Source: an uncultured Porphyromonadaceae bacterium
GTDB lineage: Bacteria; Bacteroidota; Bacteroidia; Bacteroidales; Muribaculaceae
Assembly (NCBI GenBank): GCA_947174305.1
Contig: CAMWIH010000006.1
Location: 1-42,204, forward strand
Direction: 5' to 3'
Length of the DNA: 42,204 bases
Part shown: piece by piece, positions 17,385-27,000 of the stretch
Layout: each line of letters begins with the position of its first letter
Numbering within the stretch: position 1 is the first letter of the stretch
The notes under the pieces: model-generated
The model's database searches: none
Told to the model about the DNA's origin: nothing
The model's input: the letters and a program-made list of their open reading frames with translations, nothing else
Translations under genes and position numbers: made by a program

Positions 17385-20015
17385 TTAGGGGCGCATGCGT
17401 TTATTTGTCCACGTGTCACGCATACGGCCCGACACACTCGTGCGAGGAGTCTGAAGTTTCTGATTCACGGTCAATGAATTCTTCTTGACCATCTCTTCCA
17501 CATACTGGCTCAGGTCCTTAAGGGTTACGTTGCCCTTCGTGTCCTGAAGCTTTTTGAGAAGGAAATAGGTGAAGAGTCCGTGATTCTTCTCACGATAAGG
17601 GAGGGCTGTCTCCTGATCGCTGGCTGCACTTAGCACGAACATATTCCCCTCCGGGTCAGAGACACGGGGTTTCAATGCCACGCCACGTGCCTCGGCAAGC
17701 ATTCCGCCCTCACGTGTCGCGCCACTGAAGCAGGCATCGAGGAACACCATCACATTGTCCGCCCCCATCGACCCTAAATCTGAATAGAGTTTCTTAAGGG
17801 AGAAAGATGTTGCAGAGGTGAATCCGTCGCCATCAATGGGAAGAAGGTACGCCTCTTTGTTCCCTTCGTCGGGGAATCCGTGACCCGCATAATACAGTAT
17901 CACGTCAACCCCATCCCCAAGGGCATCTGTGAGCTGGCGAAGCTTGCGGAGCGCGCCCAACATCTCGGCGTAGGTCACATTCTCATATAGCATAACCTGA
18001 CTCTCCGGAATACCCAAAGTCATCGTGCAATACTTGGCAAATGTCTCTCCGTCGTTGAGGGCCGATTCCACATCTGTCACCTGCTTGTAGTTCTCATTAG
18101 CGATTATGAGGGCTATGGTCTTTTCAGCCTTACGGCTTGTCAATGGTATATTCTCATCAACATCGCTCTTGGCCCTTAAAACCTTTGGCTTACCTGAGCC
18201 GGCACCCTGCGCGGACTCAGTTCGGTCGCGTCGGGAGTTGCCCTGGGCAATAAACGACTGCATATCTATCGCCACATCGGTGAAATCATAGTTTGCAGCC
18301 TGAGATGCATCGTAACGGTAGGTCTTCCCTCCGGAAGTGACAAGTTCCACAGATGCTATCGCCACATGGTTATCCTTGATGAAATACTTGGGATTGCGAA
18401 CCTGTATAGAATTCCAGGAAGACTTGAATGCCTCAGCCTCCTTATTCTTCAATGGCACTTTCACCACAATCGGACCCATTGCGGAATTGATCTTATAACT
18501 TTCGTTATCCACATCGTAAGGTTCAAGAGAAAGGTCGTTGATCCTCAAGCGCCCTGCATATTTCTGAAGGTAGTCTTTTTCAGCTTTCTTACATAGCATC
18601 TGATATTGTTGATACACGTTGTCTTTGTTGACACGCTTCTCATAGTCTTCTGTTTTCTCAAATTCACCCCTCTTCGACCACGAAGCGAGTTCTTTCTCTA
18701 CATATCCTCTTGCAAATTCCTGGAAGTCGGGCACACTTGCTCCTGATGCATTGCCCGTTCCTGTGCTCCTCTTCTCAGAAAAGGCAATTGACTCAGGCAT
18801 TCCGTTCATAGGCATGGCCGGCATTCCCAACGCTTGCATGCGCAAGTTAAGCTCGTCGAGACGGGTCTTATTGCCAAGGCACCCGTAGGTTATAGCCAAA
18901 GCCTTAAGATATTTGGGATTGGTGGGATCATTCTCCACCACAGTCTCCAACTTGCTGACAGCGCTTGAGAAATATGCCTGTGCCTGCCGGGAATAACGCT
19001 TGGAAGCCTTCTCCTCGCTCTCCATCAGCGATTTGTTATAATAGTCGGCTCCGAGGTTATAGTAACACAATGCCAAATGCTGGTTCACTGCCAGGCTGTT
19101 AGGCTTCTGGTCATAAAGACGCTGATAAATGTCGATTGCAGATGAATAGTTACCCTCATCCTCAAACAGCCTTCCCTGAGCCATGAGCAATTGTTCATCG
19201 TCGGGTCGCATTGCCAAAGCCTTTGTCAGCAATGGTTGCATCCGCTCCATCTCTCCGCTCTCCAGACAATTCTGAAGCGCAAGCATCAGAAGGTTGAAAT
19301 TGGCGGGATACTGTTCGGTGGCCGAAATCACTTTGTTGAGCCCTCTTTCCGGACATTTTGCGTTCAGGCAAGCCTGTGCAAGGAAGAGCGATACCTGCTC
19401 GCGTCGGTCGGTGGCGCCGGTGTTCAGGTATTCCTCAAGATAGTCAACGGCTTTCTCATAATTTCCGCTGTTGTATGCCCCCGAGGCCGCGCAATATACG
19501 AGCGAGGGATAAAGGCCGGCATCGGCATTGCCGAAAGCCATATCCTTCATCATCGGATCGGTGCGCATATCCACATAGACGGTGGCATAACGGGTCATTT
19601 CCCCCATATCTCCTTTATTGGAATAATATATCGAGCCTTTACGAAGCAAATCGCTGAGGTCGAGAAGGATCCCTTTGAAGCGCGTAACGTCGGAGGCTTC
19701 AAGAGCCGGTGCTCCCAAAGCGTTGCGTACGTCTTCATATACAACCATGGTCTGCGGATATAGCTCCTCTTCGGTTACTCCGTCGTATTGAATGAATTTC
19801 AAGTTTTTATAGCTTGCCGAAGCCTTCTCCACTAATCTTGCCGTTTCGGCCACAGCCAGCGAATCGGCAGAGGCTACCTCTCCCTCGTTAACCGAGTCTT
19901 GAGGCATTGAGGAGGCAACAACCGCCGGCAAAAGAAGAACCGACAGCAGAACCCCAACCATCAATACTATCTTTCTTATCTCTTTCTTCATTTTATTTCC
20001 CTTCAATGATATCAA
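17385..20015 (-). CDS. Exported TPR-repeat caspase family (peptidase C14) protein
   Basis: Signal peptide 'MKKEIRKIVLMVGVLLSVLLLPAVVASS' (probable start near 19991); TPR-like repeats; caspase fold 'KTIALIIANENYKQV', His motif 'VILYYAGHGFPDEG', Cys motif 'VMVFLDACFSGATREGG'. Confidence 0.9.
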   Translation of the reverse strand: MISLKGNKMKKEIRKIVLMVGVLLSVLLLPAVVASSMPQDSVNEGEVASADSLAVAETARLVEKASASYKNLKFIQYDGVTEEELYPQTMVVYEDVRNALGAPALEASDVTRFKGILLDLSDLLRKGSIYYSNKGDMGEMTRYATVYVDMRTDPMMKDMAFGNADAGLYPSLVYCAASGAYNSGNYEKAVDYLEEYLNTGATDRREQVSLFLAQACLNAKCPERGLNKVISATEQYPANFNLLMLALQNCLESGEMERMQPLLTKALAMRPDDEQLLMAQGRLFEDEGNYSSAIDIYQRLYDQKPNSLAVNQHLALCYYNLGADYYNKSLMESEEKASKRYSRQAQAYFSSAVSKLETVVENDPTNPKYLKALAITYGCLGNKTRLDELNLRMQALGMPAMPMNGMPESIAFSEKRSTGTGNASGASVPDFQEFARGYVEKELASWSKRGEFEKTEDYEKRVNKDNVYQQYQMLCKKAEKDYLQKYAGRLRINDLSLEPYDVDNESYKINSAMGPIVVKVPLKNKEAEAFKSSWNSIQVRNPKYFIKDNHVAIASVELVTSGGKTYRYDASQAANYDFTDVAIDMQSFIAQGNSRRDRTESAQGAGSGKPKVLRAKSDVDENIPLTSRKAEKTIALIIANENYKQVTDVESALNDGETFAKYCTMTLGIPESQVMLYENVTYAEMLGALRKLRQLTDALGDGVDVILYYAGHGFPDEGNKEAYLLPIDGDGFTSATSFSLKKLYSDLGSMGADNVMVFLDACFSGATREGGMLAEARGVALKPRVSDPEGNMFVLSAASDQETALPYREKNHGLFTYFLLKKLQDTKGNVTLKDLSQYVEEMVKKNSLTVNQKLQTPRTSVSGRMRDTWTNKRMRP

Positions 20016-22105
20016 TAGGCATCCACAAATGTGAGCTCAAGAGTGATGCGACGGTGTTCGCTACCTTTATCCTTGCTCACGTTCACTTCATACACATAGT
20101 CTGTGTCCATATCCTTGAAGCCGGCCACATTGCGGTTGAGGTAGTCTTTCACTCCAAGGGCACGCACAAAGGCAAGCTGCTCATTCTCCTTGATTCCATC
20201 TTTTGTAGTGACGGTGATCGTGCTGAGACGGTTATCGATACGTACAGGTTCCTCCTCATACTCTCCGTATGCACCGTCGTAAGGGATTCCACGCATAATC
20301 GGGGTGGCATCTGCTGTGCCGAGCAGACGGGCTTTCATCTTCTTGCCCGGCTTGACATATTGCTTGAATTCTCCTTCAAACGCCTCCTTTACAATGTTAA
20401 GCATTGAGGATGCCGCACCCGATTCATTTATATGATATTTTCCGGGGCCAAAATCTTCCTGTGCTGAAAACTCGGGATCTACCGTATATGTCACGCTCAC
20501 CTGATAATTCAAGATCTTTTCGCCGTTGGCATCATATTCGGGAACAACCTTCGAATCAACCGCTATCTGGGTGTGATCGGAAATCACATTCATTTTCTTG
20601 GCTTCATCCATCACTTTCTGGCGCAGTTCCTGAAGCTTCATCTCCTCCATCTGCTGTTGCTGGAGCATCTCAAGCGATATTGCATCGTCGGCTGCCATAT
20701 ACTGCAAATCGGCACGCATCAGGTTATCATACACGTAAGTCTTTCCGTCAGCATTATTGGTCACTTTCGCATAGACAATCTCGAAACTGTCGTCGGGCAG
20801 GATTCCATACATCACTTCGGAGAGCTTCAGGTCGCCCGCATTATGGAATGACGTCACATCCGACTCGGGAACGGGAAGATAGATGGTGGGCATACTGTCA
20901 AAATTCAAGGCGAGCACTCCGTTTGCGCGGTCATAACTGCCGAGACTCATTGTGGCTCCGGCAAGAAGATCGCCTGCAAAACCGGTGGCAATCTCATCCT
21001 CGAACAGTCGGCGCTGACGGGCGCGGCTCTCATCGGTGACACGGGCGCGATACTGTTCCATTGTCTCACCCGGCATCATCTTCAACCATTCATCCATCTT
21101 GCGTTCCACCTCATCTGAGATCAGCTTATTGTAGAATGGCTTGAGCTGTGGGAGCCTTTTTGCAACGATGGCACTATTTGTCGGAACCACAACGATGGTG
21201 TTGTCATTGCTGTCAAGTATGAATTCAACATCTCCGATTCCGCCTTGCTGGCTTGAATATGATTCGCGGTCCGAATCTCGAAGAAGGTTCACCAAGACGA
21301 AATTTACATCATCTTTCACTACAGCCACATATTTACCGTCGAAGTTATAGGCAAAAGATTTTGCATCGCCGAGATCATCAATCATCTTGCGGAGTTCGAA
21401 AGAACGGGTGTTATAGAGTGTGAGGATTCCGTCGTCGGTAAGCACTGCGAAATCACTGCTGTCCGGACTGAAGGCCATTCCGTTAATCTTCTCGCCAACC
21501 TTCATGCGTTTCCTTATCTTCTTCTCATCGATATTATAGATGATCACATCTTCTCCCCCTTTCACGGCAAGGAAATATCCGTTGGGACTGAATGCCATAT
21601 CCTCCACTGCGAAAGGCACACCTTGAATATGGAACACAGGCTGATACTTCTTCGGCTCTACAAAAAAGATGCCTCTGTCGGTGGCAACCACAATGAAACG
21701 GGCATCGGGGGTGTAACCGATTGCAGTAGGACTGCCGAAACGCTTGGCATCAAATTTATTAAGATGCATTTCATTATTGTAGGTATGATAAATATTGGCC
21801 GAACGTTCACCCTTCTTGTTCTTTGTGATTATTCCGAAATTCACTCCCGCCGGATTGACTTTGAAATATGTAATGCTGTCTTTACCTTTATGCAACACAT
21901 CTCCGCGAAGCGTGTTGACATCAACTCCGTCGGTAGAATATACAGTTGTGAGATAGGGTTCTATGGAACGAACCGGTTTTGAACGTTTAAATGTATAGGC
22001 CAAACTGGATTCCTCCACATTTTCCTCTTGCGCAAAAGAGGCCACGGTGCCGGAAACCACCAACCCTCCTAACATCAGACCAAATAGTAATCGTTTGCCA
22101 TTCAT
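20012..22105 (-). CDS. Exported beta-propeller (WD40-like) protein with OmpA-like C-terminus
   Basis: Signal peptide 'MNGKRLLFGLMLGGLVVSGTVASFAQ'; repeats 'AVEDMAFSPNGYFLAVKGGEDVIIYNID', 'INGMAFSPDSSDFAVLTDDGILTLYNTR', 'FAYNFDGKYVAVVKDD'. Confidence 0.7.
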   Translation of the reverse strand: MNGKRLLFGLMLGGLVVSGTVASFAQEENVEESSLAYTFKRSKPVRSIEPYLTTVYSTDGVDVNTLRGDVLHKGKDSITYFKVNPAGVNFGIITKNKKGERSANIYHTYNNEMHLNKFDAKRFGSPTAIGYTPDARFIVVATDRGIFFVEPKKYQPVFHIQGVPFAVEDMAFSPNGYFLAVKGGEDVIIYNIDEKKIRKRMKVGEKINGMAFSPDSSDFAVLTDDGILTLYNTRSFELRKMIDDLGDAKSFAYNFDGKYVAVVKDDVNFVLVNLLRDSDRESYSSQQGGIGDVEFILDSNDNTIVVVPTNSAIVAKRLPQLKPFYNKLISDEVERKMDEWLKMMPGETMEQYRARVTDESRARQRRLFEDEIATGFAGDLLAGATMSLGSYDRANGVLALNFDSMPTIYLPVPESDVTSFHNAGDLKLSEVMYGILPDDSFEIVYAKVTNNADGKTYVYDNLMRADLQYMAADDAISLEMLQQQQMEEMKLQELRQKVMDEAKKMNVISDHTQIAVDSKVVPEYDANGEKILNYQVSVTYTVDPEFSAQEDFGPGKYHINESGAASSMLNIVKEAFEGEFKQYVKPGKKMKARLLGTADATPIMRGIPYDGAYGEYEEEPVRIDNRLSTITVTTKDGIKENEQLAFVRALGVKDYLNRNVAGFKDMDTDYVYEVNVSKDKGSEHRRITLELTFVDAY

Positions 22106-22162
22106 AATATGTTATTTTTATTTTTAGCTAAGTTTGTATCCCTTGTGTTTGATTCCCTCCTG

Positions 22163-23038
22163 TCAGATTTTATGAATATATACGGGCAATGATGAGTCGT
22201 TGCCTGTGGATAGGTCCGGGGCATTGAGCGCCTTCACTATCTCCTCAATCACCTTATCCACGTCATACTGACAATTGGTCATTATAAGTATCTGCTCTTC
22301 GTTCTCATCGAGCATAGGGAAATGCTCCCTTGAGAGTGTTTGCTGCGGAAGAACAACATAACTGCCTGCCGGCTGACCCAGAGGAGAGATATTGACATCA
22401 TCCTTACTTCCTTTGGTGATTTTTATGATATTGAAATATATGGGGAACTGCAATGTATTCTCCATCTTGAAGCTCAGCCCACCTTCCGACAGACGTTTGC
22501 TCTCCACCGGAACCGGAGCATCTTCACCCGACGAAAGAGTGCCGGCTGATATTCTTGAAGCAACATATCTTCCTAAGGTTTCGGCATCCATCTCCATCTG
22601 CTCCCCCTCAGGGTCATACGTTGCAAGCGAACGGCGCACCATACCTTTTTCCACATACACCTTTTCTGCTCCTTTTTGTGTCTTTCGTCCGAGATTCATT
22701 CGGGCGGCAACGTTAGCTCCATTGTCAGCCGCCACGCCACGCGCCTCTATCATAAGTTTGGTTACAGAAATCTTACCCGGCTTTATAGAAGTATAGACCC
22801 GTTTGTCAAGGTCGTTCAGAATCTCAACCTTCCCTCCCTGGGGAATGATTATAAGATCTGTGGCCTTTACGGCCTGACCTTTGGTGGCCTTCACAGTCTT
22901 ACCTCCACTCTCAACCTGCACATCCCCGACAACTGTGAAAAGGCTGTAGTGTGCCATTGCAGTGTTAATACCGAATGCCAATAACAAGATTATTAATAAT
23001 CGTTGCATCATTATCTTTATTGCTTTTATGATTTTCAT
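22163..23038 (-). CDS. Exported FecR-like hypothetical protein
   Basis: Signal peptide; 'HYSLFTVVGDVQVESGGKTVKATKGQAVKATDLIIIPQGGKVEIL' resembles a FecR-type beta domain. Confidence 0.5.
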   Translation of the reverse strand: MKIIKAIKIMMQRLLIILLLAFGINTAMAHYSLFTVVGDVQVESGGKTVKATKGQAVKATDLIIIPQGGKVEILNDLDKRVYTSIKPGKISVTKLMIEARGVAADNGANVAARMNLGRKTQKGAEKVYVEKGMVRRSLATYDPEGEQMEMDAETLGRYVASRISAGTLSSGEDAPVPVESKRLSEGGLSFKMENTLQFPIYFNIIKITKGSKDDVNISPLGQPAGSYVVLPQQTLSREHFPMLDENEEQILIMTNCQYDVDKVIEEIVKALNAPDLSTGNDSSLPVYIHKI

Positions 23039-23099
23039 ATTATTCTCATTTAGCTTCTTATCTGTCTAATGTCATCCTCTCATCTTTTCTCCCGTTGCC

Positions 23100-24474
23100 T
23101 CATATTTCCTTCATCGTCAATCTCTTCTCTTTATGGAGCCTGACTTTATTCTGTATCCATTCGATAAGGGAGACAGTGCCATTCCATAAATCCACAGAAA
23201 ACAGACCGAAGGCGATCATCAATATGGCTTGCGAAAAATCACTCACTATATTATCATCCACAAAAAGTGAGTAACCAACCCTGACGAGCAGGTAGAGAGT
23301 GACCACCTGAGCCGCCCTCAATATCAGGCCTTTCATCCCCGATTTTATCATGATGGCACCGAGAACCATAAGGAAACATATCACCACAGCTATGATTGTG
23401 GCTATATAGCCGGGCAAACGTTCAAGTTCCACTCCGTCGAGGATAGTGCTGAGTGAGTAAGCGTGTATTTCAAGTCCTGACACACCCCGACGGAGCGGAA
23501 TGGAATATACATCTCCGGCTTCTGTGGTGGTGCCCACCAATACAATCTTATCCGTAAGTTCTTCGGCCCTATCAATAAGCTGGTCGGATGGTATGGTTAT
23601 GATCTCTTTAGAATGATACCCTATGATTCCTGTCGGCACACCACGGGTATTATCCGGCAAATCTGTTTTATATCCTGCCTGTTTTGCCACAGCCTCCGGA
23701 AAAGACAATAAGCGTCCACCCTCCTTCATCGGAAACGCCTTGGCATATTCCCTTACGGTTGCGCCGGGATGATCAGTAGGAAAGTTGACCACTCCGTAGC
23801 TAACATCGTTAAGTTCATCATAAAAGAAGGGTTTGTCGGCAACAGCGAATCTTTCTCCCTCCTGCCTCACACCCAACGGGAGCACGAGTGCAGGGAGGGA
23901 TGAAAGGGATTCGAGCAATAGTGAATCGTTTTCCCCCGGCAATTCAAAATTAACATCTATTGCCACGGCCTTCGGTCCGCATAGCGACACCACCGACAGC
24001 ATCTCTGCTATCTCTTCCCGGTTGGAATTTGCTATGTCAAGGATCACCATCCGGTCGTCATAAACGCGCACCGGACGGTTGTCGGCTATCTGATAGAAAA
24101 GATCAGACATGACAAAGTCGCTCTTTTCAGATGATGAAAAAAGAGTCGAGATTGTGGCCGCGAAGGGTGAAGAAATAAGAAATGATAGTAAAAACGCAAG
24201 TCCTGTGATTCCTGAGGCTTTCCCAAAAATCAGCAGAAGAGCTTTTCGCTTTCGCGTGCTTTCATTTTCGGGGGGGGGTAATTACCTCATTATCAATTTG
24301 TTGTAAGTTAGCATTATTAGGATATGACTTTTCTTTTCCCGTCTCGCTCGTCCCCCCAATCCCATTTTTCAACTTTTCTGAGGTGTTCACACTCCCTCCA
24401 ACTCCCTTAATTCCGGAAATCATATCGGAATTTGAAAGGGCCGAAGTTGAATTATGTCTGGAGTTGCGTCTCAT
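23100..24474 (-). CDS. CHASE2-domain membrane protein, reading frame interrupted at a C9 tract (candidate phase-variable gene)
   Basis: ORF 23100-24110 has the CHASE2 pattern ('DDRMVILDIANSNREEIAEMLSVVSLCGPKAVAIDVNFE', 'LTDKIVLVGTTTEAGDVYSIPL..GVSGLEIHAYSLSTIL') and C-terminal TM helices. The in-frame region upstream (24111-24269) encodes KRKALLLIFGKASGITGLAFLLSFLISSP, a TM helix, but has no ATG. The 70-aa ORF 24262-24474 joins this frame if the tract is one base shorter. Confidence 0.7.
24270..24278 (-). repeat. Homopolymeric tract, C9 on the coding (minus) strand
   Basis: Plus strand reads TTTTC-GGGGGGGGG-TAATT. Confidence 0.95.
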
Positions 24475-24567
24475 TGTTGGTTATGGTCTCAAGTAAGCGA
24501 GTCGGTGCGCAGAGCCGATTTATCATATAATTTTCATAAATCTATACAAGTTCCGCACAATAATGCG

Positions 24568-24575
24568 CAAAAATA
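24568..24575 (-). promoter_or_regulatory. Bacteroidetes-type -7 box upstream of the CHASE2 operon
   Basis: Minus strand TATTTTTG (TAnnTTTG), about 95 nt upstream of the 70-aa ORF start; no clear -33 TTTG at 20 nt. Confidence 0.4.
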
Positions 24576-24637
24576 GTCAAATTTTTCTAATTTTCATAAT
24601 TTTAGCAAACTTTGGAGCATTTTTTATAAAAAGAGAA

Positions 24638-24665
24638 GGAGCAACGACAATTCAATCGTTGCTCC
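24638..24665 (-). terminator. Terminator hairpin downstream of the PPIase gene
   Basis: GGAGCAACGA / TCGTTGCTCC, 10-bp perfect stem, followed on the minus strand by TTCTCTTTTTAT. Confidence 0.75.
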
Positions 24666-24698
24666 CATTCTATAATTTAAACATGGTCTCTTAAGCCA

Positions 24699-26834
24699 TC
24701 AATCTCCGGCCTCGAACTTATAGATATTATTCTTGATTCTTGAATTGCCCATAAGCATCTGAATCAGGTTAGGATTGATCTGCTGCATGTACTGCTGGGC
24801 ATACTGCTCTTCGTTATAGGGGAAGTTTTCTTTCTTCTTACCCATAATCTGGTAAACATATACGCCAGCGTCACCCTTTGTGATCACAACTTTCTTATCA
24901 GCTTTGGAACCGTTGATCTTACCCATCACTGCCCCATCAGCCACACCGGGATTCTGACCGAAACGGAAGTTGTCAATTGTTCTTACCTCCACACCCATTG
25001 CCTGTGCGGCAGTCTGGATGCTCTGAGTGTTCTTGCTGTACTGTTTCACGAGCTTGTCACCGGCTTTTGAACGACGCACCTGCTCGGTGAGATACTGGTT
25101 TACGTCCGGATTGCTGAGAGGAGTATAATCATCGTAAGCACTCTCAACCGCCGCTGCGTAAAGCACAGGGTTAGTTGCGCTCTTGGCTTCGTAAATGTGA
25201 CTAACCTCTCCAGGCTTGCCGTCGATCATTACCCAACGAACAACCTGACGGCTCTCAGGATAATATGAATTCATGCCTGCCATGCGAGGAACGGCCGGAC
25301 TGCTCTGAGTGAGGCTGAAACGCTGAACTGCATAACCTGCCTTCTCTGCATTCTTGGCAAAATCTGCGGCAGTTGTATTTGCGGCGAGGAATTTCTCGAG
25401 CTTAGTGCGCTCATCATTTACAGTCTTGGTGCTGGGACCGAGCACATAGTTCACTTCATCATACTCATAAATGGTTACAGGGGCGTTCTGCTTAACAAGC
25501 GAAGCCATCACCATACCCTGGGCTCCCTCATTGATAGTGATGAATTTGCCACCGGCATTCACGAGACTGTCAAGTGTTTCCTTGGGAAGAGCGTTGGTGG
25601 CTCCCTGAGCTGTATAGAGTGGAATCCACTGGTTAAGCTGAGGAACAACGCTGTCGGGTGAGAAGCGGACTGTGATTGAATCGGCGGGAAGACCGGAGTT
25701 AAGCTGGGAAAGAACTTTCTTACCGAGATCAACTGTTGCGGCCATAACCACATTAACCTGAATTGAGTCAACCTGCGACTCACGTCCTGTGACGCGAACT
25801 GCGGTAAAGCCCTGCATGTTCTGGCTCACAAGCTTAACGCTATCTTTGGCACCGTTAAGGATAAACTCTTTCATGGCACCTGCCGGGAGGTCGGAACCGC
25901 GAAGGGCGTGGTGAGTGAGGATCACGCCATCTTTCTTAAGGTCTTTGCTGAGCTGCGAAGCACTATCGGCAAGAGCCTTCACTGTCTTATCGGCAAGTGC
26001 CCGGCATTCATCCAAGTCCTGCTTTGAAGGAGCGATGCTTACGGAGATGAAGTTGATATCTTTGGTATCTTCATAAACCTTGAAATCGTTTTTCTTCTCC
26101 TCATACATCTTCTTCAATTCAGCTTCGCTTACAGGATATTCCTTAGCATCAAGAGTGCCGTAAGGGAGGAAAGCGAGCTCAACCTGTGCAGTGTTTACAT
26201 AATCATTATAGAGGGCTTTCTTGTCAAGTTCATTAGCCTTCACGCTCTTCTGGAGGAGGCGGGCATAAATCTGACGGGCAATGTCATCTTTAGAGCTGTT
26301 TTCAACTGAAAGCCACAAACGCTGATAAGGCTCCATCTGAGCATCGGTCATGCCGTTGCGCTTTGGATTGAAAATCAACTCGTAGGCCTGCTGAGGAGTC
26401 TGAACTGCCAAACCTGCCTGATTGAGTTGCTGCACAAGGCGCATCACATCCTGATTGCCGGGATTCTCGAGCATATAATAGCGGAGAAGGTTCCCTGTAA
26501 CCTGAATGCCAGCCTTATCGGCGGCGTTGAGGAGAAGGTTTTCCTGAATGAGCTGCTGGATAGCCAGCTCCGGGAGCGTCTGAGTGTCGAAATTAGCCAC
26601 ACTGGCCGGATTCTGACGACGTGCATCCTCAAGCTGACGATTGAGTTCTTCACGCTTCTGCTGATATTCGGTAATGTCAATTTTTGCAGAGCCGGCCTTC
26701 GCCACCGTAGTGTGGTCGCCAAAGATATTGCGGCTGTTGGTCAGGGCATCGCCGATGATGAAGGCAAGGAGTGCCAAGCCTATCACTGCAATCAACAAGC
26801 CCGATTTGCTTCTGATTTTCTCTAATGTTGCCAT
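24699..26834 (-). CDS. PpiD/SurA-like peptidylprolyl isomerase (SurA_N domain)
   Basis: 'MATLEKIRSKSGLLIAVIGLALLAFIIGDAL' TM anchor, then 'VAKAGSAKIDITEYQQKREELNRQLE' SurA_N-like segment; 711 aa. Confidence 0.85.
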   Translation of the reverse strand: MATLEKIRSKSGLLIAVIGLALLAFIIGDALTNSRNIFGDHTTVAKAGSAKIDITEYQQKREELNRQLEDARRQNPASVANFDTQTLPELAIQQLIQENLLLNAADKAGIQVTGNLLRYYMLENPGNQDVMRLVQQLNQAGLAVQTPQQAYELIFNPKRNGMTDAQMEPYQRLWLSVENSSKDDIARQIYARLLQKSVKANELDKKALYNDYVNTAQVELAFLPYGTLDAKEYPVSEAELKKMYEEKKNDFKVYEDTKDINFISVSIAPSKQDLDECRALADKTVKALADSASQLSKDLKKDGVILTHHALRGSDLPAGAMKEFILNGAKDSVKLVSQNMQGFTAVRVTGRESQVDSIQVNVVMAATVDLGKKVLSQLNSGLPADSITVRFSPDSVVPQLNQWIPLYTAQGATNALPKETLDSLVNAGGKFITINEGAQGMVMASLVKQNAPVTIYEYDEVNYVLGPSTKTVNDERTKLEKFLAANTTAADFAKNAEKAGYAVQRFSLTQSSPAVPRMAGMNSYYPESRQVVRWVMIDGKPGEVSHIYEAKSATNPVLYAAAVESAYDDYTPLSNPDVNQYLTEQVRRSKAGDKLVKQYSKNTQSIQTAAQAMGVEVRTIDNFRFGQNPGVADGAVMGKINGSKADKKVVITKGDAGVYVYQIMGKKKENFPYNEEQYAQQYMQQINPNLIQMLMGNSRIKNNIYKFEAGD

Positions 26835-27000
26835 TCTTTATGTTGCTGTTTAATTGGCTATGGATGAAACGAATAAATCTTTACACGCGCCTCCACTCCC
26901 CGGCATTCCGATGAGTGGAAGTCGCATCCTAACCAGAGAATTGTGCGTATAAAAATTCTATGTTTAGGCATTTTAACGCGCAAAGATAACTATTTTTCAA

